A DNA stretch of 64,000 bases from Prorocentrum cordatum (taxonomy: Eukaryota > Sar > Dinophyceae > Prorocentrales > Prorocentraceae): positions 1-64,000 of the forward strand of contig CAUYUJ010020525.1 in assembly GCA_963575745.1 (NCBI GenBank), read 5' to 3'. Position numbers and translations under genes: made by a program. Each line of letters begins with the position of its first letter. Position 1 is the stretch's first letter. The notes beneath the pieces are model-generated. The model saw only the letters and a list, made by a program, of their open reading frames with translations. It was not told the origin of the DNA and ran no database searches. Positions 42,226 through 52,738 of the stretch are shown here, piece by piece.

Positions 42226-42484
42226 ATGGTTGTTTTCTAACGCGGGGGCGGGGCGAGCGTGGGCACGAGCCTCCGACGCAGGCGAGGAGCGATTGCCTTG
42301 CGCTCCCTCTGCCCGGCGGGCAACCCGCTTGCGCAAGGGTGGGAACGCCAGTGAAGAAGGTTGGCTGCACTCGCCGAGGAGCAAACACTACATACACGAG
42401 CATCAACTTTCAGAGGTTGGCGCGGAATTCTTTCAGGAGGGAAATTATCCCAGTGCGACCCTACTTAGGAGTTGGAGCCCCTAG
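42226..42484 (+). CDS. Possible TPR-like exon, partial
   Basis: The frame ends HEHQLSEVGAEFFQEGNYPS followed by AT, then LLRSWSP and a stop. G-x-x-F-x-x-G-x-Y-x-x-A spacing matches helix A/B of one tetratricopeptide repeat, a protein-interaction fold. There is no matching neighbour repeat, and a GAC microsatellite lies just upstream. At most this is one exon of a larger gene; chance similarity is possible. Confidence 0.25.
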
Positions 42485-42487
42485 GTG

Positions 42488-42775
42488 AAGCTATGCTATG
42501 CTATGCTATGGTAGGGTACGCTCGGCTGCGCTATGTTATGCTAGGCTATGCTGTGCTGCGCTATGCTATGCTATGTTATGCTATATTGCGCGTTGCTATG
42601 CTATGCGGCGCTATGTTATGCTATGATAGGCTATGCTATGATATCTTGTGTTATGCTATGCTATGAAATCATATACTGCGCTATGGTATGCTATGCTGAG
42701 CTACGTTACGCTATGCTATGATTGGCTATGCGATGCTATGATATGCTGTGCTAATGCTGCGCTGCGCTATGCTGG
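42488..42775 (+). repeat. GCTAT pentanucleotide array
   Basis: About 57 CTATG units with many single-base changes. Confidence 0.9.
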
Positions 42776-42897
42776 GTGAACCCAGGGGACGTAACTGGGG
42801 GAACCGCGGGGCGGATGCCGGGGGAACCGCCCGGGGCGGGGTCCACTGCCCGGCCCCTTTACGCTCTAGGGTAAGAACCCTTCTAGGCAGAGCCTAG

Positions 42898-43055
42898 GTA
42901 GGGAAAAAACACACAGACGCAATTAGTCGTCGATTGACAGGAAAACATCCAAACATATGGGAAGTGGAGGGGAAGAGAGAAATCCAGAAAATATGAAGAT
43001 ATGGGAATCCTGAGATTTGTGTGTATTTATTTATGTGTTCGTGGGCCCCTTTATT
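42898..43055 (+). repeat. Dispersed ~160-bp repeat, copy 2
   Basis: Partner of 20752-20911 in the same orientation. It ends at GGGCCCCTTTATTC beside a fragment of P3 (GGCGCGCGGAGCGC, about 43090). Confidence 0.75.
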
Positions 43056-43340
43056 CTTGCGCCAGCTCTGAACCACCTCCTTCCCTGGCGCGCGGAGCGC
43101 ACCAGAGGCGGCGCTGAAGCAGATATGAGATGGAGGAAGAGAAGCAGGAGGGGCACAGGGTGGTGCAGGCGGTGGGGGAGGCGGAACCCGTCGAATCGCT
43201 ACTGCCTCACAATCACGAAGAACAGTTAGGCCGTCATAGCTCATCCATAGGCCACCCCGAGGACGACGACGGACGACCGACGAACGACTACGACTATTAC
43301 CGCGACGTGGCGAAGACGGCAACCGTCGACAGACGATGAC
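43056..43340. other. P3 fragment and unrecognised stretch
   Basis: A P3 centre fragment is followed by a plus-strand frame MEEEKQEGHRVVQAVGEAEP, protein-like but unassigned. Confidence 0.25.
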
Positions 43341-43341
43341 T

Positions 43342-43372
<31 letters not shown>

Positions 43373-43568
43373 GACGACCGACGACTGACCTCTGGATCTC
43401 TCCTGGGGTGCTCTCTGGTAAGAATTTCGAGGGAAGCCGAGCCGTGGCACCAAAGACGCCCCCTTGGGGGCAGACGACGTCCACCGACACCGATCCTGGA
43501 TTCTCCGGCGCCGGCGCCGGCGCTGGCGCCGGCGACGACGACGACGACGACGACAACGACGACGACGA

Positions 43569-43636
<68 letters not shown>

Positions 43637-43960
43637 GCGGCGGCGGCAGCGGCGGCGGCGGCGGCGACGGTGACGGCGAAGGTGGCGGCGGCAGCGGCGG
43701 CGGCGGCGGCGACGGTGACGGCGAAGGTGGCGGCGGCGGACGCGGCGGCGACGACGCAGATTCAGACGAGCGGGCTGTTGCCGTTCTGTGGCGTCGGCGG
43801 CCCCGTCCAGGCGAGGGACGCACTCGTCGCGACCGGCGGCGACATCGAGGCGCCGGTCGGTCATCGTTCCGTCGTTGTCGCCGGCGGCCGGGGCGCAGAG
43901 GGGAGCGGTGCGGGACGGTTCTCGTCCAATGTGCCCCCCTGCCGTCCTCAGAAGCCTTCC

Positions 43961-43994
<34 letters not shown>

Positions 43995-44002
43995 AATGAC
44001 AA

Positions 44003-44062
<60 letters not shown>

Positions 44063-44111
44063 AACGGCGGCGGCGGCGGCGGCGACGGCGGCGGCGGCGG
44101 CGGCGGCGGCA

Positions 44112-44149
<38 letters not shown>

Positions 44150-44200
44150 CACGAGGACGAGGACGAGGACGACGACGACGGAGGCGACCGCGGCGGCGGC
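43341..44200 (+). repeat. GAC/GGC triplet tracts around a possible exon
   Basis: Three GAC-rich blocks (43345-43370, 43530-43745, 43965-44185) surround 43745-43965, where one frame reads QIQTSGLLPFCGVGGPVQAR and is protein-like. No family was recognised. Confidence 0.6.
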
Positions 44201-44469
44201 CTCCTGCAGTTGCATGAGTGGCCTTCCGAGCCGCCCCCGAGCCCTTCTGGGGAAGCCCCCGCTGCCTCGGCGTGGCGCGTGTTCCAGAGCGGGGCCGTGC
44301 CCTCGGCGCCTCTGGCATGCCGCGGAGGCCAGTGGAAGCACGTCGGTTCGCCGCTCCCGTTTCGGGGCCATGCATCTGCCTATGTCTGCGAATAGGTGTA
44401 TATCTGCGTATCTTCGTGTGTGCGTTGTCCACTCGGACTCGTTTCACCTCGGACGATAGGAAGAGGGCT

Positions 44470-44690
44470 AGGGGCGGGCGCGTCCCGAGGATGGCCCGAC
44501 CCCCGTCCTGCTCGACTTCCTCGGCTCGAAGGAGACCCTCGTGGCCCGGGTCAGGAGGACGCTGCAGGCTGGTGGTGGAGCTGGGGCGGCCTGGCATAGG
44601 TTCTGTGCTCGGCGTGGCGGTGGCACCCGCGACCCCTGCTGGCACGATGCCACCTTCCTCCGCCGCGCCGCTTCCTTCACCCGCATGAGC
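44470..44690 (+). CDS. Exon fragment with W-C-G-DP-H-FL motif
   Basis: The frame reads PTPVLLDFLGSKETLVARV then AWHRFCARRGGGTRDPCW and HDATFLRR. The spacing W-x(3)-C-x(4)-G-x(2)-DP-x(2)-H-x(3)-FL resembles a short module I recall from predicted dinoflagellate proteins, of unknown function. The frame stays open to 46166, but downstream composition (tandem Pro/Ala/Arg-rich repeats) suggests the true exon ends near 44690. Start and splice sites are not determined. Confidence 0.3.
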
Positions 44691-46100
44691 CAGTGTGAGC
44701 CACCCACACGCCGCCGCCCCAGGGGGGCCCGTCCGCGCGGGCCAGCGGACAGCGCGGCCGCCCCACCGCCCAACCAGCGGATCCCCGCCGCCCCCCCCCA
44801 GGCGCCCACCCCCCGGCGTGGCGAGCCTCCCGCTCGTGGCGTCCTGCCCTGCTGGCCCACCGCCCAGGTGCCTCTCTGCCCTCGCGGTCGTCACGACCGC
44901 TGCCCCCCCCCCGCCCACTTGGCGGTTGCCTGCCCGTCGCTGCCCGCCCTGCCGGCCGACGCGCCCGCCCGCCCAACCAGCGGTCCTCTCGCCTCCCTGT
45001 TCCTGGTCCTTCATCCCTCCCCCTTGTCCGCTCTCCATGAGGCGTGTGGCCCTTTGGGCTGGGCGCCTCTCCGCACCTGGCTTGGCACCTCCTCCGTGCC
45101 CTCCCTGACCTCTCCACCTTGCGACGGACCTCCCGTGTGGGACGCGCGTCGCTCACCCCACCGTCCCCTGCACCACTTCGGTGCTTTTCTGTTTACCTGG
45201 TTTCTGCATCTTTCGGTGCTCCCAGCCGCTGCCCCGTCGCGACGTACCTCCCGTTTGGGACGCGCGTCGCTCACTCACTGTCCCCTGCACCATTTCGGCG
45301 CTTCTCTGCTGCACCACGCTGGACCGCCCACTGGGCCGCCCTGCGTTGCTACTCGGCTTCTGCACCCTTCGGCGCTCCCCTCCTTCCGCGGCAGCCCCGT
45401 GCTGCCTCCTCCGGTTGCGTTGCTGTTCCGCCCTGCCGCCTGCGGGCGCCTGGGACGCTTCGCCCGCCGCCTCCTGCCCCACCTCTCCCGGCCCCCTGGC
45501 CACCTGGCGCGCCCCAGGCGGTCACGCCGCAATACCCCTGTCATTGCCAGCCTTCTGGCGGCGTTGCCACCTTCTTCCTGCAGCCCGCGCTTCCTCCTCC
45601 CGTTGCGTTGCCGTTCCGCCCCGCCGCCTGCGGGCGCCTGGGACGATTCGCCCGCCGCCTCTTGCCCCACCTCTCCCGGCCCCCTGGCCACCTGGTGCGC
45701 CGCGGGCCGCCGCAATACCCCTCTCACTGCCCCTGCCATGCGCCCGCTTCCGCACCGCTCAGTGCTGTGCCTACTCCTCGGCGCGCCGCGGTACCTCTGC
45801 CGTTCGGTGTCTCACTGCGCCCGCCCGTCAGCTCCAGTTGCTGGCAGCCGCCCTCCCGCCACCCTTGCCGCCGTGGTTCGCCACGGCCGCCCACCGCGCT
45901 CTGGCCCTGCGCGCCTGGCTGCTGCTGCCCCCCCCGGCTGCTCATCGTCGAACTCTTCGGCATCTGAGCGTCCCTTCTTCCTCTTTGCCCTCCCCCCCTT
46001 TCTTTGCCACCCAGCCACCCCAGCCACTTCGCTAGTTAGTGCCCCTTTTCTAGCTTCTCGCAGGAGCGGATTTCGCCGCCTTGCCGCCGACGAAAAAGGT
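44691..46100. repeat. C-rich region with 118- and 188-bp direct repeats
   Basis: CCTCCCGT-TGGGACGCGCGTCG repeats about 118 bases apart near 45120-45300. A longer block from GTTGCGTTGC to CACCTGG repeats about 188 bases apart near 45413 and 45601. All frames are Pro/Ala/Arg-rich; I do not call a gene. Confidence 0.6.
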
Positions 46101-46239
46101 GTATCTGCATATTTAACAATATGTGTACGTATGCGCGTCGTGTGTGTGTGTGTGTCGAGGCCTTGAGTGGTCCTTGAGAGCTCGGCCAGGAGTAGACGCG
46201 CGCGTTCCGCCGCTCGGGTTCGACGTTCTACGCCCCGCA

Positions 46240-47578
46240 AATGCAATTGTGTTGTGTTGTGTTGTGTTGTGCTGTGCTGTGTTGTGTTGTGTTGTGTTGT
46301 GCTGTGCTGTGTGTTGTGTGTGTGTGTTGTTGTACTTGTTTGGTGTGTGTTGTGTGGGGTGTTTGGTGTGTGTTGTGTGTGGTGTGTGTGTGTTGTGTGT
46401 TGTGTCTTGTGTATTGTGCCTTGTGTGCGTCGTGTGTCTGTGTGTGCTGTGTGTGTTGGTTGTGTTGTGTGTTGTGTGTGGTTTCTGTGTGCGTGTTGTG
46501 TGTTGCGTTTTGTGTGTTGTGTGTTGTGTGCTGTGCGTGGTGTGCGTTGTGTGTGCGTGTGCGTTTGTGTGTGTTTGCGTGTGTGTGTGTCGGTGTGTGC
46601 GTGTGCGTCTGCGTCCGCGTGTGCTTGTGTGTGTGCGTGTGCATGTGTGTGGTGTGTGGTGTGTGGTATGCGTTGTATGGTGTGTGTGGTGCGTGTGTTG
46701 TGTGGCTTGTGTGTGTGCGTGTGTGCTTGTGTGTGTCGGTGTGTGCGCGTGCGTTTGCGTGTGCGTGTGCGTGTGCGTGCGCGTGCGCGTGCCTGTGTGT
46801 GTTGTGTGTGTTGTGTGTGTGGTGTGCGTGTTGCGTGCGTGCTGTGTGTGTTGTGTGTTGTGTGTTGTGTGTTGTGTGTTGCGTGTTGCGTGTGTTGTGT
46901 GGTGTATGTGGGTGTTGTGTGTTGCGTATGCGGTGTGTGTGTGTGTTTGCGTGTGCGTGGGTGTGTGGCGTGTGTGTGTGTGCGTGTGCGCGTGTGCGTG
47001 CGTGCGTGTGTGTGTGTGCGTGCATGTTTGAGTGTGTGTGTGTTGTGGTTGTGTGTTTGCGTGTGTGTCTGTTCGTGTGTGTATGTGTGTGGTTGCGTGT
47101 GTACGGGTGTGTGCATGGGTGCGTGTGTGTGTGCGTGTGTGTGTGTGTGCGTGTGTGTGTGCGTGTGTGTGTGTGTGTGTGCGTGTGTGCATGTGCGTTT
47201 GTATGTGTGTTTGTGTGGTGCGTGTGTGCGTGTGTGTGTGTGTGGGGGTCTGTGTGTTTCCATTTGCCGACCGCGCCTGAGGACCGTCTGCGCCGCTGAC
47301 TTCACAGTGTGTGTGCGTGTGCGTGTGTGATCGCGTGCGTGCGTGTGCGTGCGTGGGTGGATGGGTGGGTGTGCGTGCGTGCGTGCGTGAGTGTGTGTGT
47401 GTGTGGTGTGTGGTGTGCTGTGTGTGGTGTGTGGCGTCTGGTGTCTGATGTGTGTGTGGTGTGTGTGTGGTGTGCGTGCGCGTGTTCGTGTACGTGTGAG
47501 TGTGAATGTGAGTGTGCGTGTGCGTGTGCGTGCGCGTGCGTGCGTGCGTCCGTGCGTGCGTGCGATTGTGTGTGTGCG

Positions 47579-47610
<32 letters not shown>

Positions 47611-47820
47611 TGTGCGTGTGTGTGTGGTGTGTGTGTGGTGTGTATGGTGTGTGTGGTGTGTGGTGTGTGTGGTGGTTTGGTGTGTTGTGTTTGGTGTGTG
47701 GTGTGCGGTGTGTGCTGTGTGCTGTGTGTTGTGTGCTGTGTGTGTGCGTGTGGTTGTGTTGTGTGTGCGTGTGTGCGTGCGTGCGTGCGTGCGTGTGTGT
47801 GTGTGTGTGCTTGTGTGCGC
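46240..47820 (+). repeat. TG-rich array, ~1.6 kb
   Basis: TGTGT with GTTGT, GCGTG and GGTGT variants. It starts with TTGTG pentamers and drifts to GTGCGTGTG. Cys/Val-rich frames on plus and His/Thr-rich frames on minus are artefacts. Confidence 0.95.
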
Positions 47821-47860
47821 CGATCTCGGTAGGTGTCCCAAGCGTCCGTCTTGAGAGCGC

Positions 47861-48024
47861 TGTCCCAAACATGACCCTGGCGAAAGACCCAAACATATGG
47901 ATGACGGGAGGAGGGAGGATGGGGAGGAGGAAGGGAGGCGAAGGAGAGGAGAGGAGAGGGCGGGTGAGGGGACTGTCTCCTCAAAACGAGGACCCGACAC
48001 AAAAAGGATGGTTGGAAATGACAG
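47861..48024 (+). mobile_element. Compact element sharing ends with 14.6-16.2 kb
   Basis: It runs from TGTCCCAAACATGACC and CTGGCGAAAGACCCAA through a purine tract to CTGTCTCCTCAAAACGAGG and GATGGTTGGAAA. See the long counterpart at 14599-16227. Confidence 0.45.
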
Positions 48025-48198
48025 GGTGGCGGCTCCGCCCGCGGAAGTTGGTGGAGGACTTGCGGAGGGAAGCGCGGGGCTCCAATAATGTTTTGATGCG
48101 GTTCTTTTTTGCAGAGTTGGGTGCATCCGAGTGGCGCCCCCCTCGCCTCGGGAGGGCATTCCCCGAGACGTACCCAGTCCCTTCTCCACGCGAGTCGA
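48025..48198. other. Short unrecognised stretch
   Basis: TTCTTTTTTGCAG near 48100 looks like a splice acceptor, followed by an open frame ELGASEWRPPRLGRAF that is unassigned. Confidence 0.2.
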
Positions 48199-48393
48199 CT
48201 ATGTGTACAGTCAGCCCGCATAGTAGTAAGGATGAGCGACTTTCCACAGTTGCCCTTGCATCCTCCCCCTTCGGCCCATCCTTGGCCGCTTTCGCTGGCC
48301 GCGCCCCGCTCGCAAAGTGTCGACATGGCCATCCAAGCCCTTTGCATTCTTGTCATGCGTCCTTCGTCTACGGGTTGACTGTATGGACGCTCC
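48199..48393. mobile_element. Inverted-repeat element with ACAGTCARCCCG ends
   Basis: GTGTACAGTCAGCCCGCATAG on the left (split by variants) mirrors CGGGTTGACTGTATGGACG on the right. CTACAGTCAACCCGCATAGT near 31230 is a related end. Confidence 0.5.
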
Positions 48394-48439
48394 GTAGAGA
48401 AGACATGTTGGGAGGACAACCCGCCTCCGTGGACTCCCA

Positions 48440-49745
48440 GGAGCCGCAAGGGGCGACGGTTGCACAGTCCGCCTTCCCGCACTCCCGCAGGGCCTTCCAG
48501 GAGCCCACGAAAGTGGCGACAGCTGGATCTGCGTACTCCCGCACTCCGCTGGGCCTGCCAGGAGATCACGAAAGCGGCGGCCGTTTTGCCCTCGGCTGGG
48601 TTCGCGTACACCTCCACTCCGCCGTGCCTCCCAGGAGCCAACGAAAGTGGCGACGGTTGCGCACTTCGCGGCCACCCAGAAAGCCGCGAGCTCTTGGCTG
48701 GGTCTGCGTACTCCCCCACTCCGCCGTGCCTCCCAGGAGTGGCGACGGTTGCGCACTTCGCGGCCCCTCAGGGAGCCACGAGGTCCCGGCTGGGTCTGCG
48801 CACTCCCCCACTCCTCTGCGCTTCCCAGGAGCCCACGACAGTGGCGCCAGATGCGCACTTCGCAGACCTCCAGGGAGCCGCCAGGTCTCGGCTGGGTCTG
48901 CGTACCCCCCCACGCAGCAGTGCTTCCCAGGAGCCAGCGAACGCAGCGGCAGGTGCGCACTTCGCAGCCCCCCTAGGGAGCCGCGAGGTCACGGCTGGGT
49001 CTGCGTATCCCCCCACACCGCCGTGCTTCCCAGGAGCGCACGAATGTGGTCACAGTTGCGCACGTCACGGCCCCCCCAGGGAGCCGCGAGGTCTCGTGTG
49101 GGTCCACGTACACTTCCTCCCCGCTGGACTCCCAGACTCACAAACGTGGTGACAGTTGTGCACTTCGCACCCCCCTATAGAGCTGCGAGGTCTCTGCTGG
49201 GTCCGCGTACACCCCCCATTCTTTTGTGTTTCCCAGGAGCCCACGGAAGTGGCAACAGCTGCGCGTTTCGCACCTTCAGGGTGCCGTTTCGCACCCCCCG
49301 CCAGGGAGCCGCGAGGTCTCGGCTGGATCTGCGCTTTCCCCCCACGCCGCCGTGCCCCCAGGGAGCACACGAAAGTGGCGGCCGTGGCGCACTTCGCAGC
49401 CCTCCTTAGGGAGCCACGAGGTCCCGGCTGGGTCCGCGTACACTTCCACTCCGCAGGATCTCGCAGGAGCCAACGAACGCAGCGACAGGTGCGCACTTTG
49501 CAGCCCACCAGGGAGCGCACACCCCCACTCCGCTGGACCTCCCGGGAGCCCACGGAAGCTGCGACGGGTGCGCACTTCGCAGCATCCCAGGGAGCCGCGA
49601 GGTCTCGGCTGGGTCCTCGTACACTCCCACTCCGCTGGACCTCCAACGAACCCACGCAAGTGGCGACTGATGCGTACTTCGCAGCCCCCCCGGGAGCCAC
49701 GAGGGCTCGGCTGAGTCCGCGTACACCTCCATTCCGCGGTGACCA
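48440..49745 (+). repeat. ~91-bp satellite, about 14 copies
   Basis: GCGCACTTCGCAGCC, GGGAGCCGCGAGGTC, CGGCTGGGTCTGCG and TCCCAGGAGCC recur at about 90-base intervals with variable truncations. Open frames on both strands are due to the period. Confidence 0.9.
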
Positions 49746-50299
49746 CAGTGCTTTATTCCATACGAGATCCCAGCACACAGGAGGGCTAGGACAAAGAGTA
49801 TCAACGACACGCAGCCGTTCAGAGCCCGTCGGCGTGTGCCATTATCTTGTCTCTGCCCGAAGGCATGGTGTTTCTGATTCTGTGCTGGCTGCCCCCTCGC
49901 GTCGCCAAGGTCGGTCGTCGGTCTCGTCGGTCGGTCGGTCGCCGAGGCCGGTCGTCAGTCCGGTCGGTCGGTCGGTCGCCGAGGCCAGTCGCCGAGGTCA
50001 GCCAGTCTGGTCGGTCGGTTGGTCGCCGAGGCCAGTCGCCAAGGGCCGCCTCGCGCCGCCTTGGGGTCGGGCCGTCGATCTGGTCGGTCGGTCCGTCGCC
50101 GGTCCATCGGCCGCCGTGGCCGCCGCGGCAGCGGGGCGCCGCGGCGCGCTGCGACCTGCCGCTGTGGGCCAGGGGCGGGAGGGGGCTTTCCGAGCTGTTT
50201 CGGTGAGTCCATTGCTGGCTCTTTTCTTCAGGGGCATCGCTGGTTACGTTGCATCTTCGGGGGGCGTTGCCTGTCCCGAAAGGTGGTCTTTTCTTGTGC
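49746..50299 (+). repeat. GGTCGGTCG/GCCGAGGCC minisatellite and mixed flanks
   Basis: GGTCGGTCGGTCG and GCCGAGGCCAGTCGCCGAGG words repeat at 49905-50060. The flanks hold no recognised gene. Confidence 0.6.
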
Positions 50300-50405
50300 C
50301 CGACGCGGACTCGACGCGGACTTTGTGTGGCTTCGACGCGGACTCGACACGGATCCGACACGGATCCGACGAGTCCGACATGGATTCGACACCGATTCGA
50401 CGCGG
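50300..50405 (+). repeat. GACGCGGACTC degenerate array
   Basis: Units of 11-12 bases such as GACACGGATCC and GACGCGGACTC. Confidence 0.75.
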
Positions 50406-50667
50406 ATAGGGCCGAGAGGGGACAGACAAGGTCCCTTGAGGATGAAACAGAACGTTAGGGGGGACTCGGGCTCAGGGGAAGAAGCGTCGGCCCCCGATCG
50501 CTAATGGATTGCCGATACGGGCCTGACAACCCATTACCGTCGCCGCCGGGCGGAAGAGGATGCTGGAGGTGGACGAGGAGGAAGAGGCGGAGGAGAAGTG
50601 CCGGAGGAGGAGGAAGCCTGGGAGGAGATGAGGACTGGACCAAGAACTGAGACCCAACGATGACCAG

Positions 50668-51150
50668 GCACACACACACACACGCAGAGACACACACACA
50701 CACACACACGCACACACGCACACACGCACACACGCGCACACGCACACACGCACACACGCACACACGTACACACGCACACACGCACACACGCACACGCGCA
50801 CACAGGCACACGCGCACACGCGCACACGCGCACACGCGCACACGCGCACACGCGCACACACGCACACGCACACGCACACGCACACGCACACGCACACGCA
50901 CACGCACACACGCGCACACGCACGCACACGCCACACACCCACGCACACGCAGACACACACACACACACATTCTCACTCACACAACACACACAACACACAC
51001 ACATGCACGCACACGTACACACAGAGAGACACACACACACACACCCACGCACACACACACACACACACCCACGCTCACACACACACACATGCACGCACAC
51101 ACACAGAGACACATGCACGCACACACGCACACTCGCACACACAGACACGA
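50668..51150 (+). repeat. CACACG array
   Basis: CACACA with CACGCG and CACGTA variants; the strand complement of the TG array at 46.2-47.8 kb. Confidence 0.95.
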
Positions 51151-51199
51151 ACCACTTCAATCACGGAAACATAACGGGCGGGGGTGCCACAGGGGAGGG

Positions 51200-51349
51200 G
51201 TGAGTTCGGTCCGTTGGCGCATCGAGCCGCAGAAAAACAATGCAGAACGAGGTCTCCGGCTGCCGCCGGAACCCGAGAGGCGTCGACAATCGGGGCGCGC
51301 GGGGGGCATCGTTTTTCGTAAATTCGATGCACCAGCGGATCGAACTCAC
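51200..51349. mobile_element. One-off inverted-repeat element, GTGAGTTCG ends
   Basis: The arms GTGAGTTCGGTCCGTTGG and CGCATCGA are mirrored at the right end. Within the first 27 bases the arms differ at three positions, all transitions. The G/C runs outside both ends are also complementary. Confidence 0.75.
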
Positions 51350-51958
51350 CCCCCCCCCTCAGGGTCCCCCCCCCCTCTGGTGGGCCCCGACGACTATCTC
51401 GAGCGTGTGGGGGGAGTACGGGACCCATCGGGCACGCTGGGCGGGCGGGGCACTCAACCGCGATCCGTCGGGAAATTGCAAGGAGGCCTGAGGCGAGAGC
51501 GCGACTCCTAGGCGAGAGGGCGAACCCTGAGCAGATCCAGGACAAGTTCCGAGCGAGAGCCCCATTCTTGAGTAAGCTCGGAGTCTCGAGCGGGAGCGCG
51601 ATCGTCCTGAATAAGCTGCCACTCCCTGACAAAACCTAGGGTGCGAGCGCTGGGGGGGGGCACTTCAGTTGCAAAAGGCCCAGGCGCACCGGTGGGATAA
51701 CATCCATCACTCGTCAGACGCGAACGCCAAGCCAGACAGCCGGAGTCTCGCTTCTGGCGAGACGCGAGCCCGCGACCTCCCGCCCACTTCCTGGGCACGA
51801 TTGTTGCATCCCGAGTCGCTCTCTGACGGCCTCGAGGCCCTTTTATATGGGCCCCGAGAGGCCGAAAACGATCCGACGGTTACGAAAAAAAACAGTCTCG
51901 ATTGTTTCCACACGCCCGACGTCTGGGAGCCAAGACGACCAAGCAACAACGTCTCGGC
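51350..51958. other. Mixed stretch, no gene recognised
   Basis: GAGCGGGAGCGCGA and AGCGAGAGC words recur near 51490-51610. A diverged F5-like block (CGAGTCGCTCTCTGACGG, GAGGCCGAAAACGATC) lies near 51810-51880. Confidence 0.35.
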
Positions 51959-52093
51959 GGCGACGATCGGCGCGAATAGCCCAGGGGCGGGCATTACACG
52001 CATTCGCCCCGGAGCCTTGTCGAAGACATAGATCATCGGCGCCCCTGGATACATGTATTGCTCTCCCCTGGGCTATTCGCCCCTATCGTCGCC
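51959..52093. mobile_element. One-off inverted-repeat element, GGCGACGAT ends
   Basis: GGCGACGATCGGCGCGAATA and GCCCAGGGG are mirrored at the right end with two mismatches in 29. The element is 135 bp. Confidence 0.75.
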
Positions 52094-52439
52094 TCTGAAC
52101 GTCGACGACGACGGCGGCGGTGGCGACGACGGCGGCGGCGGCGAGGCCGCGGCCGACTGGCTGCTCACCTGAGGCGCGGGCGTTGGGGGACTGCTGCGGT
52201 CCCGCGGCCGGGGGCGCCTGCCGCCGCCCTCCGCCCTGCTCCTGCTCCCGTTTTGCCCAGCCTGCTCTACACGTCCTCCGCCTTGTCGTCCTCCTGCTCC
52301 CCTCCTCCTTCCCAGCTCCGTCCTTCCTACCTCCTTCATGCCGCTTATGCCCCCTCCTCCTTCTTCTCAGTCTCCTCTCCTCATTCGCCCTCCTCCTCCT
52401 TTTCATTCTCCCGATTCCTCGCCTCCTCCTCCTCATCTT
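52094..52439. other. C/T-rich stretch, no gene recognised
   Basis: GGCGGC triplets pass into CTCCT-rich sequence ahead of the ATC microsatellite. Confidence 0.4.
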
Positions 52440-52451
52440 CATCATCATCAA

Positions 52452-52529
<78 letters not shown>
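52440..52529 (+). repeat. ATC microsatellite, left of insertion
   Basis: About 90 bases of ATC that stop abruptly at the left end of the PAT-like element and resume after its right end. Confidence 0.95.
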
Positions 52530-52582
52530 ACTAGTGCGCGCACGTCTTGCGTCAGCCGGTGTTTCTGCAGCGTGTATTGCTC
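52530..52582 (+). repeat. Split direct repeat A1
   Basis: Begins ACTAGTGCGCGCACGTC directly after the ATC run. It matches A2 at 51 of 53 positions. Confidence 0.85.
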
Positions 52583-52738
52583 AAAGGGGGGTTCCCTGGA
52601 GACACTTGCAGGTAGAGCCTCTGCTGCGTACACACTCACACGTAGTCTCAGTCGGGATTGTACCACCTCTCTTCGAGATCAGAGGAGGAGGAGGCGTGAT
52701 CGCCGTGTGCTGCTATTGCGTCGTCTCGGGCGAAGCAA

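Noticed and set aside
44541-46166. A 541-codon Pro/Ala/Arg-rich frame as a host protein
   Set aside because: Beyond the first ~50 codons it consists of direct repeats and C-rich DNA with no recognisable domain and with the opposite strand equally open.
46113-48719. Long His/Thr-rich and Cys/Val-rich open frames
   Set aside because: They are translations of the TG/CA array.
48440-49745. Regularly spaced repeats resembling a CRISPR array
   Set aside because: The whole unit is conserved, not alternating repeats and unique spacers, and the genome is eukaryotic in style.
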